This document shows positions 5,029 through 6,193 of a DNA stretch of 6,193 nt, piece after piece. Source of the stretch: CALBPI01 sp038533155 (GTDB lineage Bacteria > Pseudomonadota > Gammaproteobacteria > Steroidobacterales > Woeseiaceae); NCBI GenBank assembly GCA_038533155.1, contig JBCAZH010000122.1, forward strand, positions 1 through 6,193, in the 5' to 3' direction. Under the pieces are notes generated by a model, which saw only the letters and a program-made list of their open reading frames with translations, was not told the DNA's origin and made no database searches. Position 1 is the stretch's first letter. Each line of letters begins with the position of its first letter. The position numbers were made by a program, and so were the translations under genes.

Positions 5029-6193
5029 ATGAGAAACAAACTCAGTATGGTTCGATTCGCAACCATAGTGGTACTTTTTTGTACCAATGGTTCGTATGCC
5101 GCAGACGCCGGGCCGCGAGCCTACGACGCGACGTTCTTCAATCAGTTTGCCCCACAAACGGCACTCGAGATGGTCGTCCGAATCCCCGGTTTCGTCCTTC
5201 GCGAAGCCGACGACGACCGCGGGTTGAGTCAGGGCGGAACAAATATCCTGGTAAACCAGCAACCGATCATCGGCAAAGGAGAGACCGCGACTACACAAAT
5301 CGGGCAAATCGCTGCCGCCAATGTGATCCGCATCGAGATCATTGACGCTGGCACGCTCGACCTACCTGGCTTTAGCGGGTTGGTCGCTAATATCGTCACA
5401 CGCCAGGACACGATTGCAGGAGCGTTCGAATGGCGCCCAGCATGGCGGCGCGACAACGAGCCAGAGTTACTCAATGGCCAAATCAATGCGTCGGGCAGTG
5501 TCGGCGACCTGGAGTTCACCACCGCGTTCGAGTCAACCATCGTACGCGCTAAATTCGAAGGTCCGGAAGTCGTCGTAGATGCTGCGGGTAACGAATTCGA
5601 GCGACGGGATGAGCTTCGATTGATCGATGGCAACCAGCAGTCATATTCGGGCAGTCTCCAATGGACGATCGGCAATCAACGCATTCTGAACGCCAAGGGT
5701 TCGGTCACGCGACTCGATCTCAGTCGCCCCCAAGATTCGATCACACAGGCGCTCACACCACGCGGTGTCGATAGCCTCAATCGGGCGACATTTGGTCTCG
5801 CGCAGACGACAAGTCGTTTAGATACGGACTTTCGGTTTCCAGCTCTAGGCGGTATACAAAAACTGATTGCGTTCGTATCACGACGAACCAGCGTCGGTCG
5901 TACACGCGTCACTATCGATGACTCGACCCAAGACCGTATCGCAGACCGTAGATTTCGCGACGACAGCACCCAAGATGAATCGATCTTGCGGTTGGAGCAA
6001 TCCTGGGAAGACAACAAGAAGAACAGTTGGCAACTGGCCCTGGAAGGCGCTTGGAACACGTTGGATTTGTCGACACGATTCGCGATTGCCGACCCGAACG
6101 ATGCAGACACTCTGTTGGTAGATACGCCGCTTGAGACTGAGATCACTGAACGTCGTGCGGAGTTCACACTCGCCCATCGTCGCGCACTAGGGC
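5029..6193 (+). CDS. TonB-dependent-receptor-like outer membrane protein (3' partial)
   Basis: The frame is open from the ATG to the end of the window (388 codons), so the gene is cut by the edge. Residues 1-24/25 are a signal peptide (MRNKLSMVRF, hydrophobic core ATIVVLFC, likely cleavage after SYA). Residues about 32-125 look like a receptor plug: YDATFFNQFAPQTALEMVVRIPGF (32-55), Gly-rich RGLSQGGTNILVNQQP (64-79), then an IAAANVIRIEII segment (94-105) and GFSGLVANIVTR (114-125), matching the usual order NVLINGxRP / IPASxVERIEL / GxxxVANIV of proteobacterial TonB-dependent receptors. From about 130 on, alternating polar/hydrophobic stretches (GAFEWRPAWRR, LNGQINASGSVGDLEFTTAFES, YSGSLQWTIGNQR) suggest the beginning of the 22-strand beta-barrel. 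Such proteins import siderophores, vitamins, sugars or other large nutrients; substrate unknown. No TonB box is recognisable in the few residues before the plug. Divergent from the LysR gene, which may control it. Confidence 0.85.
   Translation, partial: MRNKLSMVRFATIVVLFCTNGSYAADAGPRAYDATFFNQFAPQTALEMVVRIPGFVLREADDDRGLSQGGTNILVNQQPIIGKGETATTQIGQIAAANVIRIEIIDAGTLDLPGFSGLVANIVTRQDTIAGAFEWRPAWRRDNEPELLNGQINASGSVGDLEFTTAFESTIVRAKFEGPEVVVDAAGNEFERRDELRLIDGNQQSYSGSLQWTIGNQRILNAKGSVTRLDLSRPQDSITQALTPRGVDSLNRATFGLAQTTSRLDTDFRFPALGGIQKLIAFVSRRTSVGRTRVTIDDSTQDRIADRRFRDDSTQDESILRLEQSWEDNKKNSWQLALEGAWNTLDLSTRFAIADPNDADTLLVDTPLETEITERRAEFTLAHRRALG

Noticed and set aside
5229..6167. Two back-to-back minus-strand open frames of 148 and 163 codons
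   Set aside because: They are antisense to the receptor-like gene, which has a signal peptide, plug motifs and a strong Shine-Dalgarno. The minus-strand products are Ser/Arg/Val-rich, typical of shadow frames.

Overview
This 6.2 kb window comes from a bacterial chromosome of moderately high GC. A Gram-negative proteobacterium, probably gammaproteobacterial, is the best fit. The support is an outer-membrane TonB-dependent-receptor-like protein, exported proteins with signal peptides, a Mog protein and a SelO protein that both match the E. coli versions closely, and a LysR regulator. The taxonomic call is inference. I see no mobile element, CRISPR array, tRNA or rRNA.

Layout. Left part, all on the + strand: the 3' end of an unrecognised gene whose start lies outside the window, then a closely spaced pair, mog (molybdopterin adenylyltransferase) and selO (protein adenylyltransferase pseudokinase), only 9 bases apart and probably cotranscribed. 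A GC-rich hairpin lies between selO and the next gene, which converges on it. Right part: two minus-strand genes, a LysR-type regulator followed by an exported protein built from two DUF1330-like domains. Transcribed away from the LysR gene is the 5' part of a TonB-dependent-receptor-like gene that runs off the right edge.

How the genes may work together. Mog serves molybdenum cofactor synthesis and SelO modifies proteins by AMPylation; no functional link between them is visible beyond linkage. The right-hand trio (receptor, regulator, periplasmic duplicated alpha/beta-barrel protein) has the look of a small regulated uptake or envelope-response locus. In that reading the LysR protein controls the divergent receptor and perhaps the downstream exported protein, but substrate and inducer cannot be read from the sequence.

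Most notable points: a LysR promoter placed so that the predicted transcription start falls on the start codon (a leaderless-mRNA candidate); a 27-bp dyad directly abutting the start codon of the DUF1330-like gene and covering its Shine-Dalgarno; a SelO that keeps the C-terminal Cys but lacks the activation-segment Cys of E. coli SelO; and a receptor-like protein whose plug starts almost immediately after the signal peptide, with no recognisable TonB box. I do not see a clearly novel defence or mobile system.
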